A stretch of 64,000 nt of DNA from JAFGUB01 sp050305515 (GTDB taxonomy: Bacteria; Campylobacterota; Campylobacteria; Campylobacterales; Sulfurimonadaceae): assembly GCA_050305515.1 (NCBI GenBank), contig JBNLFL010000014.1, positions 67,961 to 131,960 of the forward strand, given 5' to 3'. Below are positions 32,431 to 41,056 of this stretch, piece by piece. The notes beneath the pieces were generated by a model. It saw only the letters and a list, made by a program, of their open reading frames with translations, was not told the DNA's origin and searched no databases. The position numbers were made by a program, and so were the translations under genes. How positions within the stretch are numbered: position 1 is the first letter of the stretch; every line of letters begins with the position of its first letter.

Positions 32431-33400
32431 AAAAAGCAGTTTCTACCGCTTTTTCGGCGTCTATATCAGCGTCTTCATACTGCTTTATGCCGCATTTGCC
32501 ACCCTCTATTATTATAAGGAGCGCAACCGTCTTTTTCAGGAGCAGAAGCTTGAGCACCGCATGGAGTTTCTTGAATGCGAGCGTGTGCAAAAGCTTTTGG
32601 AGGGCGGCTCGGGGTGTGAGATGGCAGTCATTGAAAAAATCAGAGGCCTCAATGGTGTTTTTGAAGAGATTTTCGCTTTGTTTATCGTATTTATGATGCT
32701 GATTCTGCCGATTGGCTATTTTCTGGCAATGATGTCTCTGCGCCCGGTTCGGGAGTCTATAGAGACCATCGACAGCTTTATTAACGGCATTGTGCATGAT
32801 ATCAACACCCCATTGAGCGTGATCAAGCTCAATGCGCAGTCAATGACGCCGCAACTCACCTCGGAGCGCCTTTTAAATCAGAACAGCCGCATGCTACAGG
32901 GAATCTGTGATATCGAAGCGCTCGAAGAGCAGCTGCTTTTTTCACTCAAAGCCGATCGCTATGAACTTAACCGGACACAATTTGACCTCAAAGATCTGCT
33001 CTCGAAGCGTCTGGAACAGTGGAACGACCTGCGGCCGAGCGTTCGCGTATTGTGCCGTGCAGACACGTTACATGTAAACGCCGATTACCCGGTTCTGGTG
33101 CGTATGATCGACAACATCGTCGGCAACGCCGTCAAGTTTTCGCCGCGTCACAGCGAGGTGTCGGTCTCTCTTGAGGGAACGACGCTGCGCATTGAAGATC
33201 ACGGCTGCGGCATCAAAGAGCCGAAAAAAGTCTTTGCAAAATATTACAGGGAATCCGGCGCGGCAAAAGGGCTGGGACTCGGTCTGTTTATTGTGCACTC
33301 CATCGCGCAGCTGCACGGTATCGGTATTGAGATTGTCTCAAAACCCGACGCGGGAACAACCTTCTCGCTGGAACTCGAAAACATAAAGGTGTCGGAATGA
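32411..33400 (+). CDS. sensor histidine kinase, apparent ATC start
   Basis: The protein (about 329 residues) has membrane helices at about 15-35 and 88-108, a short periplasmic loop with two Cys, a dimerisation domain with His129 (VHDINTPLS), an N box (NIVGNAVKF), and GLGLGLF. The first ATG of this frame (32561) falls inside the periplasmic loop and removes the first helix. The open frame upstream reads ALKSYEKSSFYRFF, typical of Campylobacterota kinase N-termini. No ATG, GTG or TTG exists there, but AAAGGAG (32398-32404) lies 6 nt before an ATC at 32411, so I place the start there. A one-base loss in the A run at 32430-32435 after ATG 32427 is the alternative. It overlaps the regulator gene by 20 bp. 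One palindrome is at 33068 (LHVN). Confidence 0.75.
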   Translation: MALKSYEKSSFYRFFGVYISVFILLYAAFATLYYYKERNRLFQEQKLEHRMEFLECERVQKLLEGGSGCEMAVIEKIRGLNGVFEEIFALFIVFMMLILPIGYFLAMMSLRPVRESIETIDSFINGIVHDINTPLSVIKLNAQSMTPQLTSERLLNQNSRMLQGICDIEALEEQLLFSLKADRYELNRTQFDLKDLLSKRLEQWNDLRPSVRVLCRADTLHVNADYPVLVRMIDNIVGNAVKFSPRHSEVSVSLEGTTLRIEDHGCGIKEPKKVFAKYYRESGAAKGLGLGLFIVHSIAQLHGIGIEIVSKPDAGTTFSLELENIKVSE

Positions 33401-33819
33401 AGCCTCTTCTCTCTTTTGCAGTGTTTCTTTTTTTCGCCGTACTCAAAGCGGACGAACTCACATTTGAAACCTTGCGCGAGCAACAGCGCGCACTGGTGCT
33501 GCACGAATTCAAAGCGCTCTACAAACAGCGTCAGGACATTCACCAGAACCTGCGACAGGTTTTGAAACACGCCCGGACGAAAAACCTTGGCAGGAATCAG
33601 CTCTCGTTTTTTCAGCCGTTTAAAGAGTCTCATGAAATGGAGACAAGCAATGTCTTTTTCTCCGCCGTCGTGCCTGATGAGGAGAAGCCTGATATCGGTA
33701 CGGCGGTACCGGGCGATATCAGCGGCGGCGATTTCAGCGGTGGCGTCGAGACCCCTACAGAGAGTGCGAAAGATGAAAATATCAGAACGATGGTAGTGAG
33801 TCCATGGGCATTGAAATGA
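33397..33819 (+). CDS. small secreted hypothetical protein of the two-component operon
   Basis: The 140-residue protein has a signal peptide (about 1-19, ending LKADE), a helical, Gln/Arg/Lys-rich middle (about 22-65, probably coiled coil) and a Gly/Glu-rich C-terminal segment (DISGGDFSGG). No family is recognised. ATGA overlaps join it to the kinase in front and the outer-membrane protein behind, so it is probably a periplasmic partner of that protein or of the kinase. Confidence 0.75.
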   Translation: MKPLLSFAVFLFFAVLKADELTFETLREQQRALVLHEFKALYKQRQDIHQNLRQVLKHARTKNLGRNQLSFFQPFKESHEMETSNVFFSAVVPDEEKPDIGTAVPGDISGGDFSGGVETPTESAKDENIRTMVVSPWALK

Positions 33820-34958
33820 GATACCTTTTTGCTGCCGCTGCCTGTTTACATGTAAGCCTCGCATTCGCGGTATCGCCGGACGTCGATATCAGCGTCAAGG
33901 CGATTGCGCACAATGAGTCCGAACGGATGTTCGGCGATAGCGATGCCCTGCCTGAAGAGAGTAACAGCTTCAGCGCGTTATACGCGCATCTGATGCTCGA
34001 TTATGACATTAACGAAGATTTTTTTCTCTCATTGGGTGCCAAAGCCAACGGTGTCATCGGGGAGAGCGCCTATACGACTCCGGCATACTTAAGAACCAAA
34101 ATGACTTCGGACGCAATCAATCAGGCACTTGTCAGCGAAGCCTCGCTCAACTACGACAACGGTTTTTTCGCACTTAACCTTGGTCGTCAGGAGGTCAACT
34201 TCGACTGGCTGCTTGGAAGCATTGACGGGGTTTTAGCCATGCTCGGAAGCGACGACACCATAAGCCTGCGGCTCTTCTGGTTTGAAAACTACCGGCACCT
34301 GCAGTACAACTACTATATGAAAATCGAAGAGATCAACGAAAAAAAAGGGATGTACGGCAGTATTGCAAAAGCGGCCAGCGATTATGCCGAACTGACGCTG
34401 TTCGATTATTACGTAGAAGATCTGCGCAATATCGCAGGCGGCAGTGCGAGCCTCTTTTATGACACCATGAGTCTGAACGTCGGTTACACTTCGGCCGAGG
34501 CGCTTGCGCTGGCTCTGTACGATTATGATGAGAACTTTTTTAATGCGTCGCTGGAGTATCTCTATGGCAGCCATTTTTTTGAACTCGGTTTTTCGCAAAC
34601 GGGAGACAATGGCCTGCTTGCGATGATCCAGATGGGGAGTTTTATGTTCGGGCAGTTTTACCTGAGCAATCAGGTGGACCGGGAAGACGCGCGAAACCTC
34701 TATTTGAAATACATCTACGCCACTACGCAGTGGCGTTTTGAGTGCATCGGCGGAGCGACGCGCTACGACAACAGTTTCGTGCGTCTTGAAACGGAGCTGG
34801 ATTCGTATGAAGTCGATATCTACCTGAAATACCGTTACAACGAAAACCTCTCGTTCGATACGGGTGTAATGTACATGGATGTCGATGCGCGCGACCCGCT
34901 TCAGGTCGATCAGGGCTTTGTCATGTTCAATGCGGTGGTGAGCTATGAGAGCTATTAA
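33816..34958 (+). CDS. outer-membrane beta-barrel protein of the two-component operon
   Basis: The 380-residue protein starts with a signal peptide (MRYLFAAAACLHVSLAFA) and then shows many alternating, aromatic-rich strands (YAHLMLDYDI, FFALNLGRQEVNF, LFWFENYRHLQYNYY), ending VVSYESY. This supports a barrel of about 16 strands, porin-like or alginate-export-like. The start at 33816 overlaps the previous stop (ATGA) and is preferred to 33804. The export cargo is unknown. It is likely regulated by the adjacent response regulator. One palindrome copy (33846-33855) lies in the signal peptide. Confidence 0.78.
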   Translation: MRYLFAAAACLHVSLAFAVSPDVDISVKAIAHNESERMFGDSDALPEESNSFSALYAHLMLDYDINEDFFLSLGAKANGVIGESAYTTPAYLRTKMTSDAINQALVSEASLNYDNGFFALNLGRQEVNFDWLLGSIDGVLAMLGSDDTISLRLFWFENYRHLQYNYYMKIEEINEKKGMYGSIAKAASDYAELTLFDYYVEDLRNIAGGSASLFYDTMSLNVGYTSAEALALALYDYDENFFNASLEYLYGSHFFELGFSQTGDNGLLAMIQMGSFMFGQFYLSNQVDREDARNLYLKYIYATTQWRFECIGGATRYDNSFVRLETELDSYEVDIYLKYRYNENLSFDTGVMYMDVDARDPLQVDQGFVMFNAVVSYESY

Positions 34959-35364
34959 ATACCTTCTCGGCTCCCTGTTGATCGCGGCAACGCTTTACGG
35001 TGTTGGCAACCTTTTAAAAGAGGTGCTTCTCATGTACCAAAACGACACGCTGCGCGACAACCCGTCATCGCTTGCCTATCTGGAGTCACAGGCTAAAGAG
35101 GGCGACGTGAACGCGGCGTTTTTACTGGCAAGCGCCTATTACAACGGCAAGGCGGGACGTGTCGATACGCAGAAGGCTTTTTACTGGTACAAAAAGTCGG
35201 CCGACATGGGAGACAGCGACGCCATGCTGATGCTGGGGTGGCTCTATTATAAAAATCCGACAAATATTGAGGCCAATACCAAAAAGGCGCGTTACTGGTT
35301 TCGCATGGCCGCGTCAAAAGGGGTTGACGAAGCGGCGGAAATGCTGGAGTTACTGAGTCAGTAA
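34945..35364 (+). CDS. Sel1-like repeat protein, membrane anchored
   Basis: The 139-residue protein has an N-terminal membrane segment (about 4-22) and two to three Sel1-like repeats (AAFLLASAYYNGKAGRVDTQKA region; AMLMLGWLYYKN; ARYWFRMAASKG). Sel1 repeats form helical hairpins for protein contacts, so it is probably a periplasmic scaffold for the barrel or the kinase. It overlaps the barrel gene by 14 bp and closes the operon. Confidence 0.85.
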   Translation: MRAIKYLLGSLLIAATLYGVGNLLKEVLLMYQNDTLRDNPSSLAYLESQAKEGDVNAAFLLASAYYNGKAGRVDTQKAFYWYKKSADMGDSDAMLMLGWLYYKNPTNIEANTKKARYWFRMAASKGVDEAAEMLELLSQ

Positions 35365-35371
35365 GCGTGCA

Positions 35372-37495
35372 TCAGCCGATGATGCCTTGAAGTTCCTCGA
35401 TAAAGTGCTGTCTTGCTTTGAAATCATGCAGATCAAAATGGATCAGCGAGAGTTCAAGGTTGTGTCCACTGAGGGTTTCAAGTTTGGTTTGAAGCTCTTG
35501 AATGTCAAGGTCGACGTGTTTTTCGGAAAGTACAACAAAATCGTCTCCGTAGATTCGAAACACAACGGAATACTCAAATATCCTCTCGAGAAGTTCCGCC
35601 AGATGAATAAGTACCTGATTGCCTGCTTCCCACCCCTGGGTGCGGTTGAGTTCGCTAAATTTTTTGATGGCGACAGTATTGGCGCAGGTATAAAATTTTC
35701 CTTCAATCCCAAATTGCAGTATCAGTTGCAGATAACGCATGTTAAAGAGATCGGTCAGAGGGTCTTTAAAATAGTGCGACAGGCGCTCCTGCTCAATAAC
35801 GCTCGTGGGCAGCTGGGTAACGGTATGGTCAATGTGGATGTGGGCAAAAATTTTCAGCGCGTGCTCCACAACGACGGAATCATACTTTGAACCGCTCAGC
35901 GACACCAGCTCTTCAAGGGCGACATCCACGCTTTTGCGCGGTTTATAGATGCGGTTGGTCGTCATGGCATCAAAGGTGTCTGCTACCGAAAGGATGCGTG
36001 CCATAATCGGTGTTTCATTACATGTAAGGCCATAAGGATAACCGCTGCCGTCGCAGCGTTCGTGATGATATTTAACAATATCAACAATCTCCTGATTAAA
36101 GTTGATATTGTGCAGAATCGATTCACCAACGATCACATGCTCTTTGATAATGTCATATTCCCGGGATGAAAGCTGCCCCGGTTTGAGCAGCACGCTATCG
36201 GGGGTTACGATTTTTCCGATATCGTGCAAAATGGAAGCTTCATAAAGCTTGGTAATCTCCTCTCCGGCATAGCCCATTGATGTAGCAAGCATCTTCGCAT
36301 ATTCGGCAACGCGTTTGGTGTGGCCTGCCGTGTAGGTGTCGCGCTCTTCGGTCAGATTGATAAGTGCCAGAATTGTGGATCGGTAGCGCTCAAGGCTTTC
36401 ATTCTGCACCCGTTTGATCTCTTTGGTTTTCTCTTTAACAAGATGGTCAAGTTTCTCCTTTTCCCGTATTTCATAGGCGTTGCGGGTCAGAAGATATTGC
36501 AAAACGCCAAAGAGAATCAGTGAAAGCGTGGCCGTGAGTATCAGTTGGGTAATCAGTGTTGTGATGCGGTTCTCGATTGCCGTATTTTTTTCAAAAGCAA
36601 CAATATAGGCTACCGGCGACTTTGAAACATTGTAAAGAGGCAAAAACGTGGCAATGATGCTGTAGCCGTCCATGTCGGCATGGTGAACAAAAGTTTCAAA
36701 ATGTGTCAGTTTCTGCTGAATATCCGTTTCTCGCGCAAGACGTTTGAGGCAGGGCTCAAACGTTACATTAAAACGGGATCGGACTTCATCGTCAACGACA
36801 AAAGCTGGCGAAAGCTTTGCCGGATGATAGTTGCTTTTTTCATCTTCGAAAACTTTGGATGCAAATATTTTTTTGTCCAGCATAAAGTAAAATGAGTGCT
36901 GCTCATGAATATGTGTAAGTTGTTCGATAATGGCACTGATGGAGATGCTGATCTCTACGCTTCCGAGATGCTTCGTGTTATCAATAATGGGGAAAACGTA
37001 GCGATAGCCGTTAAAGATGCGTCCCTCTTCAAATCCTTCGACATAGATTTTGTTGGTATTGGCCAGTTTGACGGAGTGGCGTACATCAAAGAGGGGGTCC
37101 CCATATTTTTCGGGACGATGCATACGTAAAAAGCTTGTGCCGTCAGGAAGATGAAAATGGAGCTGACGGAGATTCAGGGTTGTTTTGAGGTTTTGATATC
37201 GTCCGCTAAGACGGTTTTGCAGCTCGTGACGAAGCGCGTCACGCTCTTCGGTCGTGTTGGCCTCGTGAACCTGATGCAAAACCGTTAAAATATCAGGCAT
37301 CATGATGATATTGTTAAAGACTGCATGGGCATTGAACCGGTAGGTTATGAGAGCACTTTTGTAAAAACTTGAAAGGTTGCCGATCTGACGTGATTCGATC
37401 TCTTTCCTGTCATTCCGATAGGACTGGAAAAAATAGATACTGAAAAAAATATCCACTATCAGGATAAGTGCTGCAAGTAAAAAGGTTTTCTTCAT
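35372..37495 (-). CDS. membrane HD-GYP protein with C-terminal degenerate GGDEF
   Basis: The 707-residue protein has a membrane helix at 5-24, a large periplasmic sensor domain (about 30-310, double-Cache-like), a second membrane helix (about 315-340), a coiled coil and an HD-GYP domain with HDIGKI, HHERCDGSGYPYGL (GYP intact) and the metal-binding His/Asp residues. This domain degrades c-di-GMP. A GGDEF-like domain follows at the C-terminus with YGDDF in place of the signature, so cyclase activity is doubtful. The order HD-GYP then GGDEF is uncommon. One palindrome copy is at 36018-36027 (LTCN). Confidence 0.88.
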   Translation of the reverse strand: MKKTFLLAALILIVDIFFSIYFFQSYRNDRKEIESRQIGNLSSFYKSALITYRFNAHAVFNNIIMMPDILTVLHQVHEANTTEERDALRHELQNRLSGRYQNLKTTLNLRQLHFHLPDGTSFLRMHRPEKYGDPLFDVRHSVKLANTNKIYVEGFEEGRIFNGYRYVFPIIDNTKHLGSVEISISISAIIEQLTHIHEQHSFYFMLDKKIFASKVFEDEKSNYHPAKLSPAFVVDDEVRSRFNVTFEPCLKRLARETDIQQKLTHFETFVHHADMDGYSIIATFLPLYNVSKSPVAYIVAFEKNTAIENRITTLITQLILTATLSLILFGVLQYLLTRNAYEIREKEKLDHLVKEKTKEIKRVQNESLERYRSTILALINLTEERDTYTAGHTKRVAEYAKMLATSMGYAGEEITKLYEASILHDIGKIVTPDSVLLKPGQLSSREYDIIKEHVIVGESILHNINFNQEIVDIVKYHHERCDGSGYPYGLTCNETPIMARILSVADTFDAMTTNRIYKPRKSVDVALEELVSLSGSKYDSVVVEHALKIFAHIHIDHTVTQLPTSVIEQERLSHYFKDPLTDLFNMRYLQLILQFGIEGKFYTCANTVAIKKFSELNRTQGWEAGNQVLIHLAELLERIFEYSVVFRIYGDDFVVLSEKHVDLDIQELQTKLETLSGHNLELSLIHFDLHDFKARQHFIEELQGIIG

Positions 37496-37641
37496 AATTG
37501 CTCCTGCGGTAGATATTATTATAACTCAAATGGTCTGGGGGCTTCTCCCGAATATGCAGGAGTGTTGAATTTTGGACCCCATTCTTTCTGCATTTATTAA
37601 TCGTATAGTGGTACATATAAAACCACAGAAAGGATGTGATT

Positions 37642-40137
37642 ATGCGTAGTTTGCTCCTACTTGCTTTGATTTTCGGCGGCCTTTATGCCGATATCGACAT
37701 TGAATTTAAAGAGGGATGGCAGCTTGCCGGGGTGCCGAGTCGGCTCGATGATATGGGTGCCTTTAACACCAAAGACGTTGAGATCGTCTGGGGGTATGAC
37801 GCTGAAACCCAAAGCTGGAAAGGGTTTGCTCCTGAAGGCGAGATGGAACAAAAGCTCATTGAAAAAGAGATTCCGCTTCTAAGTACTCTGGAGCCGTGGC
37901 AGGCGGTTTGGGTCTACAGCAAGGCGCCTTGGTCGTTACATGTAAAGACGTCATCGCTTCCGTCAGAGGCAAAAAACAACACCATTACCCTCTATGAAGG
38001 GTGGAATCTCATTGAGATTCCGCAAAACAGCGTCGTCTCGGACAGTTTCTTCGGCGATGCGGTTGTCTGGAAATACAGTGCCGATCAGGCATGGCAGGTG
38101 AATGACGACACCCTCAGTTTTCCTCCCATCGAGTCGATTGCCGTGAGTGAAGGGGTGTGGGTCAAAAGTGCGACGACACGCGAGATTGCCGTCGATGAAA
38201 CGCTCTCGAAACTGCGCACGTTCGGGAGTGAAGCCGAAATGTTGTCTTACATAAGAACGATGCTGGAGCTACATAACTACTATTATGCTTATGAAAACAT
38301 CTATTCCGGAATCGATACCTCCGGAGAGGTGAGTGCTCCGACAGATTCGCAAGGGGAGGTCAGTGACGCAACAACCACCAACCTTCAGGAAGCCGGTGTG
38401 GACGAGAGTGACATTCTCAAACATGACGGCACCTACATTTACAGTGTTGACAACAGTGGCGGAAAAATCTTTGTTACAACATTTGCGAAAGTTGCCGCGC
38501 AGGATTATACGGCGCTGACTTCCATTGACATGAGCGATAAAAACGTGGCGGCGATGTATCTGCAAAATAATCGTCTGAGCGTGGTTTCAAGCAAAGCCTA
38601 TTATTACCCGTATGAATACGAGCTGTCGGCTGATATATCCGGAATATTGCCTTATTACGGCTCTGCATCGCAGCACTTTACACTGGATATTTTCGATGTC
38701 TCCGATGTTACGGCCATCACACTGCTTGAAAGCCATGACATTGACGGCAGCTATCAGGAGAGCCGTCTGATTGACGGCAAGCTTTTTCTTATCAGTCAGT
38801 TTTATCCCAATATCGAATACGCCTATCTGAAAGTCTACGTCAATACGATCTGCAACGAGCTGGATCAAACCCAGATCTATGAGGAGTGTCATACCACGAC
38901 AATCACCAATTTGGACGGATCAATCCGTCCGGGGGTCGAATGCCAGTATGGAACGGATACTCAGGCTTGGAACGACAACTCATGTTATCAATACCAATAT
39001 GATGCAACAGGTGCATGGAAATATGACTACGAAAATCCGGTCATTGCAAGTGAAAACCTGATACCGAGCATCAGCAGCGGTGGCAGTGAACCGGTTTCTC
39101 TGGTAACGCCCTCGAAGTTCTATGCGCCGACCAAGCTTGACCAGCGTGCCAATATTACGACCATCAGCCGTTTTGATACCCAAAGCGGTACGCGTGAGGA
39201 GAGTATGTCGTTTCTGGGCGATACCCACACGTACTATGCTTCGACAGGTTCACTCTATCTCGTTTCCAGCCAGTATCCGTACTATTACGATTTCATGAAT
39301 TACCAGAGCCAGCAGATGATCTATAAATTTTCACTGGATGGAAATCTGGCCTATAAAGGGCGCGGTTTTGTCGAAGGCATCATGCTCAATCAGTTTAGTA
39401 TGAGCGAAAAAGACGACTACCTGCGTGTTGCCACAACAACGGGTAGCGCATGGTCAGGTAGCGGAACGAACAATGCGGTATTTACGCTCAAAGAGAGTGA
39501 TGAAAAGCTGGAAGTCAAGGGAAGCCTCTCGGGCCTTGGGAAAGAGGGCGAAACCATCAAAGCCGTGCGTTTTATGGGTGATCGTGGTTTTGTGGTGACC
39601 TTTAGACAGACCGATCCGCTCTATACGCTGGATTTAAGTGATCCGCTGCATCCCTCTGTTGCCGGGGAACTCTCCATACCGGGCTTTTCCGAATATCTGC
39701 ATATTATTGATGAAAACAGGGTTTTAAGCATCGGACGTGACGCCGATGAGAGAGGACAAGCGCTCGCTTTGCAGGTCTCTTTGTTCGACATTAGCGATTT
39801 TGCCCATCCGCAACTTGCCGACCGGGTCAAGATTGGTGATGACTCCATTCACAGCAACACCCACAGCGAAGCCGAATACAACCACAAAGCTTTTGCGTAC
39901 CGTGCCAGTGACATGATGTTCGGTGTGCCATATACCGACTATCTCTCAAACGGCTACAGTGAGAACTTTGGGGTTTATCAGGTTGACGGGCTTAAAATCA
40001 ATGCGCTCGATACGCTGACAACATCGACACAAAAAGACTGGGGCAACAGCGCACGGGGGCTTATTTACAATGTTGGCGATACCACTCAGGCGGCGCTTTT
40101 CAAAGGCTCGAATATTATGAGTAAAACCATTAAATAA
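37642..40137 (+). CDS. secreted beta-propeller protein, PF09826-like
   Basis: The protein (831 residues) has a signal peptide (about 1-16) and an N-terminal part with two repeats about GW-E/N-L-x-x-IP (residues 25-60 and 110-150). The major C-terminal part (about 220-830) matches the 'beta propeller domain' family, starting with NLQEAGVDESDILKHDG. It is rich in Tyr, Ser and Asn, as in secreted proteins. The ligand is unknown. ATG 37642 is preferred to GTG 37636 because AAAGGA then lies at normal distance. It is followed by a small lipoprotein gene 9 bp downstream. One palindrome copy is at 37936-37945 (LHVK). Confidence 0.85.
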   Translation: MRSLLLLALIFGGLYADIDIEFKEGWQLAGVPSRLDDMGAFNTKDVEIVWGYDAETQSWKGFAPEGEMEQKLIEKEIPLLSTLEPWQAVWVYSKAPWSLHVKTSSLPSEAKNNTITLYEGWNLIEIPQNSVVSDSFFGDAVVWKYSADQAWQVNDDTLSFPPIESIAVSEGVWVKSATTREIAVDETLSKLRTFGSEAEMLSYIRTMLELHNYYYAYENIYSGIDTSGEVSAPTDSQGEVSDATTTNLQEAGVDESDILKHDGTYIYSVDNSGGKIFVTTFAKVAAQDYTALTSIDMSDKNVAAMYLQNNRLSVVSSKAYYYPYEYELSADISGILPYYGSASQHFTLDIFDVSDVTAITLLESHDIDGSYQESRLIDGKLFLISQFYPNIEYAYLKVYVNTICNELDQTQIYEECHTTTITNLDGSIRPGVECQYGTDTQAWNDNSCYQYQYDATGAWKYDYENPVIASENLIPSISSGGSEPVSLVTPSKFYAPTKLDQRANITTISRFDTQSGTREESMSFLGDTHTYYASTGSLYLVSSQYPYYYDFMNYQSQQMIYKFSLDGNLAYKGRGFVEGIMLNQFSMSEKDDYLRVATTTGSAWSGSGTNNAVFTLKESDEKLEVKGSLSGLGKEGETIKAVRFMGDRGFVVTFRQTDPLYTLDLSDPLHPSVAGELSIPGFSEYLHIIDENRVLSIGRDADERGQALALQVSLFDISDFAHPQLADRVKIGDDSIHSNTHSEAEYNHKAFAYRASDMMFGVPYTDYLSNGYSENFGVYQVDGLKINALDTLTTSTQKDWGNSARGLIYNVGDTTQAALFKGSNIMSKTIK

Positions 40138-40146
40138 GGAGTGACA

Positions 40147-40302
40147 ATGCAATATAGAGTAACACTACTGATTATGCTGATGATGTTGGCAGGATGTAAT
40201 AATGGAAGTAGTACTTCTTCTGACGCGGATTCGGTGAATAACGCTCCTCAGCCCCAGGTTAAAAACCGGGAGCTGCAACCGCCGAAACCGCCGTCTCTTT
40301 AG
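40147..40302 (+). CDS. small lipoprotein
   Basis: This 51-residue protein was found by reading the frame after the propeller gene. AAGGAGTG precedes ATG 40147. The N-terminus MQYRVTLLIMLMMLAGC ends in a lipobox (LAGC, Cys17), and the mature part is short, with Asn, Ser and Pro residues. It should be lipid-anchored and co-expressed with the propeller protein. Function is unknown; similar tiny lipoproteins are easily missed in annotation. Confidence 0.75.
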   Translation: MQYRVTLLIMLMMLAGCNNGSSTSSDADSVNNAPQPQVKNRELQPPKPPSL

Positions 40303-40314
40303 GCAGCTCTTTTT

Positions 40315-40647
40315 TTAAGCGGCTGCCGGGCCGAATGCGTTTTGGCCTTCGTCGCTGGGCTGGACATAGAAGTAAAGCAGTACAAACAGCCCGACGATCG
40401 GAATCAGACCTACAAGCAGCCACCATCCGCTTTTCCCGATATCGTGCATGCGGCGTACTCCTACGGCGATGCTCGGAAGAAGTACGGCCAATGCGTAAAC
40501 TATACCCAGTGTTGCCGACAGCGTATTGATGATTAGCGATACCAGAAAATTGACCAGTACAAAATACCAAAGCTCCGAGCGCGTCGCACGCCCGTCAAAG
40601 CCAACATAATTCTTCAAGACCAGAATATACCAGTTAAGTATTTCCAC
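40315..40647 (-). CDS. DUF805 membrane protein
   Basis: The 110-residue protein starts with the DUF805 pattern (NWYILVLKNYVGFDGRATRSE, cut at about 5-25) with RRMHDIGKSGWW in the middle and three to four membrane helices. It is an inner-membrane protein of unknown function. It is convergent with the lipoprotein gene, with a 12-bp gap. Confidence 0.9.
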   Translation of the reverse strand: MEILNWYILVLKNYVGFDGRATRSELWYFVLVNFLVSLIINTLSATLGIVYALAVLLPSIAVGVRRMHDIGKSGWWLLVGLIPIVGLFVLLYFYVQPSDEGQNAFGPAAA

Positions 40648-40751
40648 ATAAACTCCTTTAACATACTTACAGATTTATAATAACAACAAAGATTAAATAA
40701 TATGTTAATTAAGTGACACATAAATGTTTTTTCAGTGCTGCATGATCTTGC

Positions 40752-40757
40752 TATAAT
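40752..40757 (+). promoter_or_regulatory. -10 box of acylphosphatase promoter
   Basis: TATAAT in the AT-rich stretch between the DUF805 gene and the acylphosphatase. A weak T-rich -35 region lies near 40727-40733. The predicted transcription start (about 40764) is downstream of the in-frame Met at 40735, which rules that start out. Confidence 0.5.
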
Positions 40758-40785
40758 CATTAAAAAAAAGATGTGGATTCAGGAT

Positions 40786-41055
40786 ATGCAGAGTTATCGT
40801 TTTATTGTCAGCGGCACGGTTCAGGGTGTTTATTACAGAAAATCAGTCAGTGAGAAAGCGGCAGCGCAGGGTTTTAGCGGTTTTGCGCGCAATCTTGATG
40901 ACGGAACGGTCGAGGTGTGCGCTTCGCTTGAGCTGCAGGATTTAGAGCGCTTTATGGCACTGCTTCATGAAGGATCGCCCGCAAGCGTCGTGACCGGCAT
41001 CATGCATATGCCGATAGATGAAAACTTCTCGGGCGGCTTCGAGATCCGCTACTGA
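40786..41055 (+). CDS. acyP: acylphosphatase
   Basis: The 89-residue enzyme hydrolyses acyl phosphates. Motif VSGTVQGVYYRKSV contains catalytic Arg18, and ARNLDDGTVEV contains Asn36. Length fits the family when starting at MQSYRF (40786). Earlier Met codons (40735, 40771) would add a non-family extension, and the first is upstream of the predicted promoter. It is convergent with tgt, with no gap. Confidence 0.9.
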   Translation: MQSYRFIVSGTVQGVYYRKSVSEKAAAQGFSGFARNLDDGTVEVCASLELQDLERFMALLHEGSPASVVTGIMHMPIDENFSGGFEIRY

Positions 41056-41056
41056 A

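Noticed and set aside
32427..32696. 89-codon frame beginning with ATG at the response-regulator stop, in the place where a kinase start is expected
   Set aside because: It is in a different frame from the kinase and ends without any kinase feature; the kinase frame runs through the same bases. It stays relevant only as the alternative start if the A run has lost one base.
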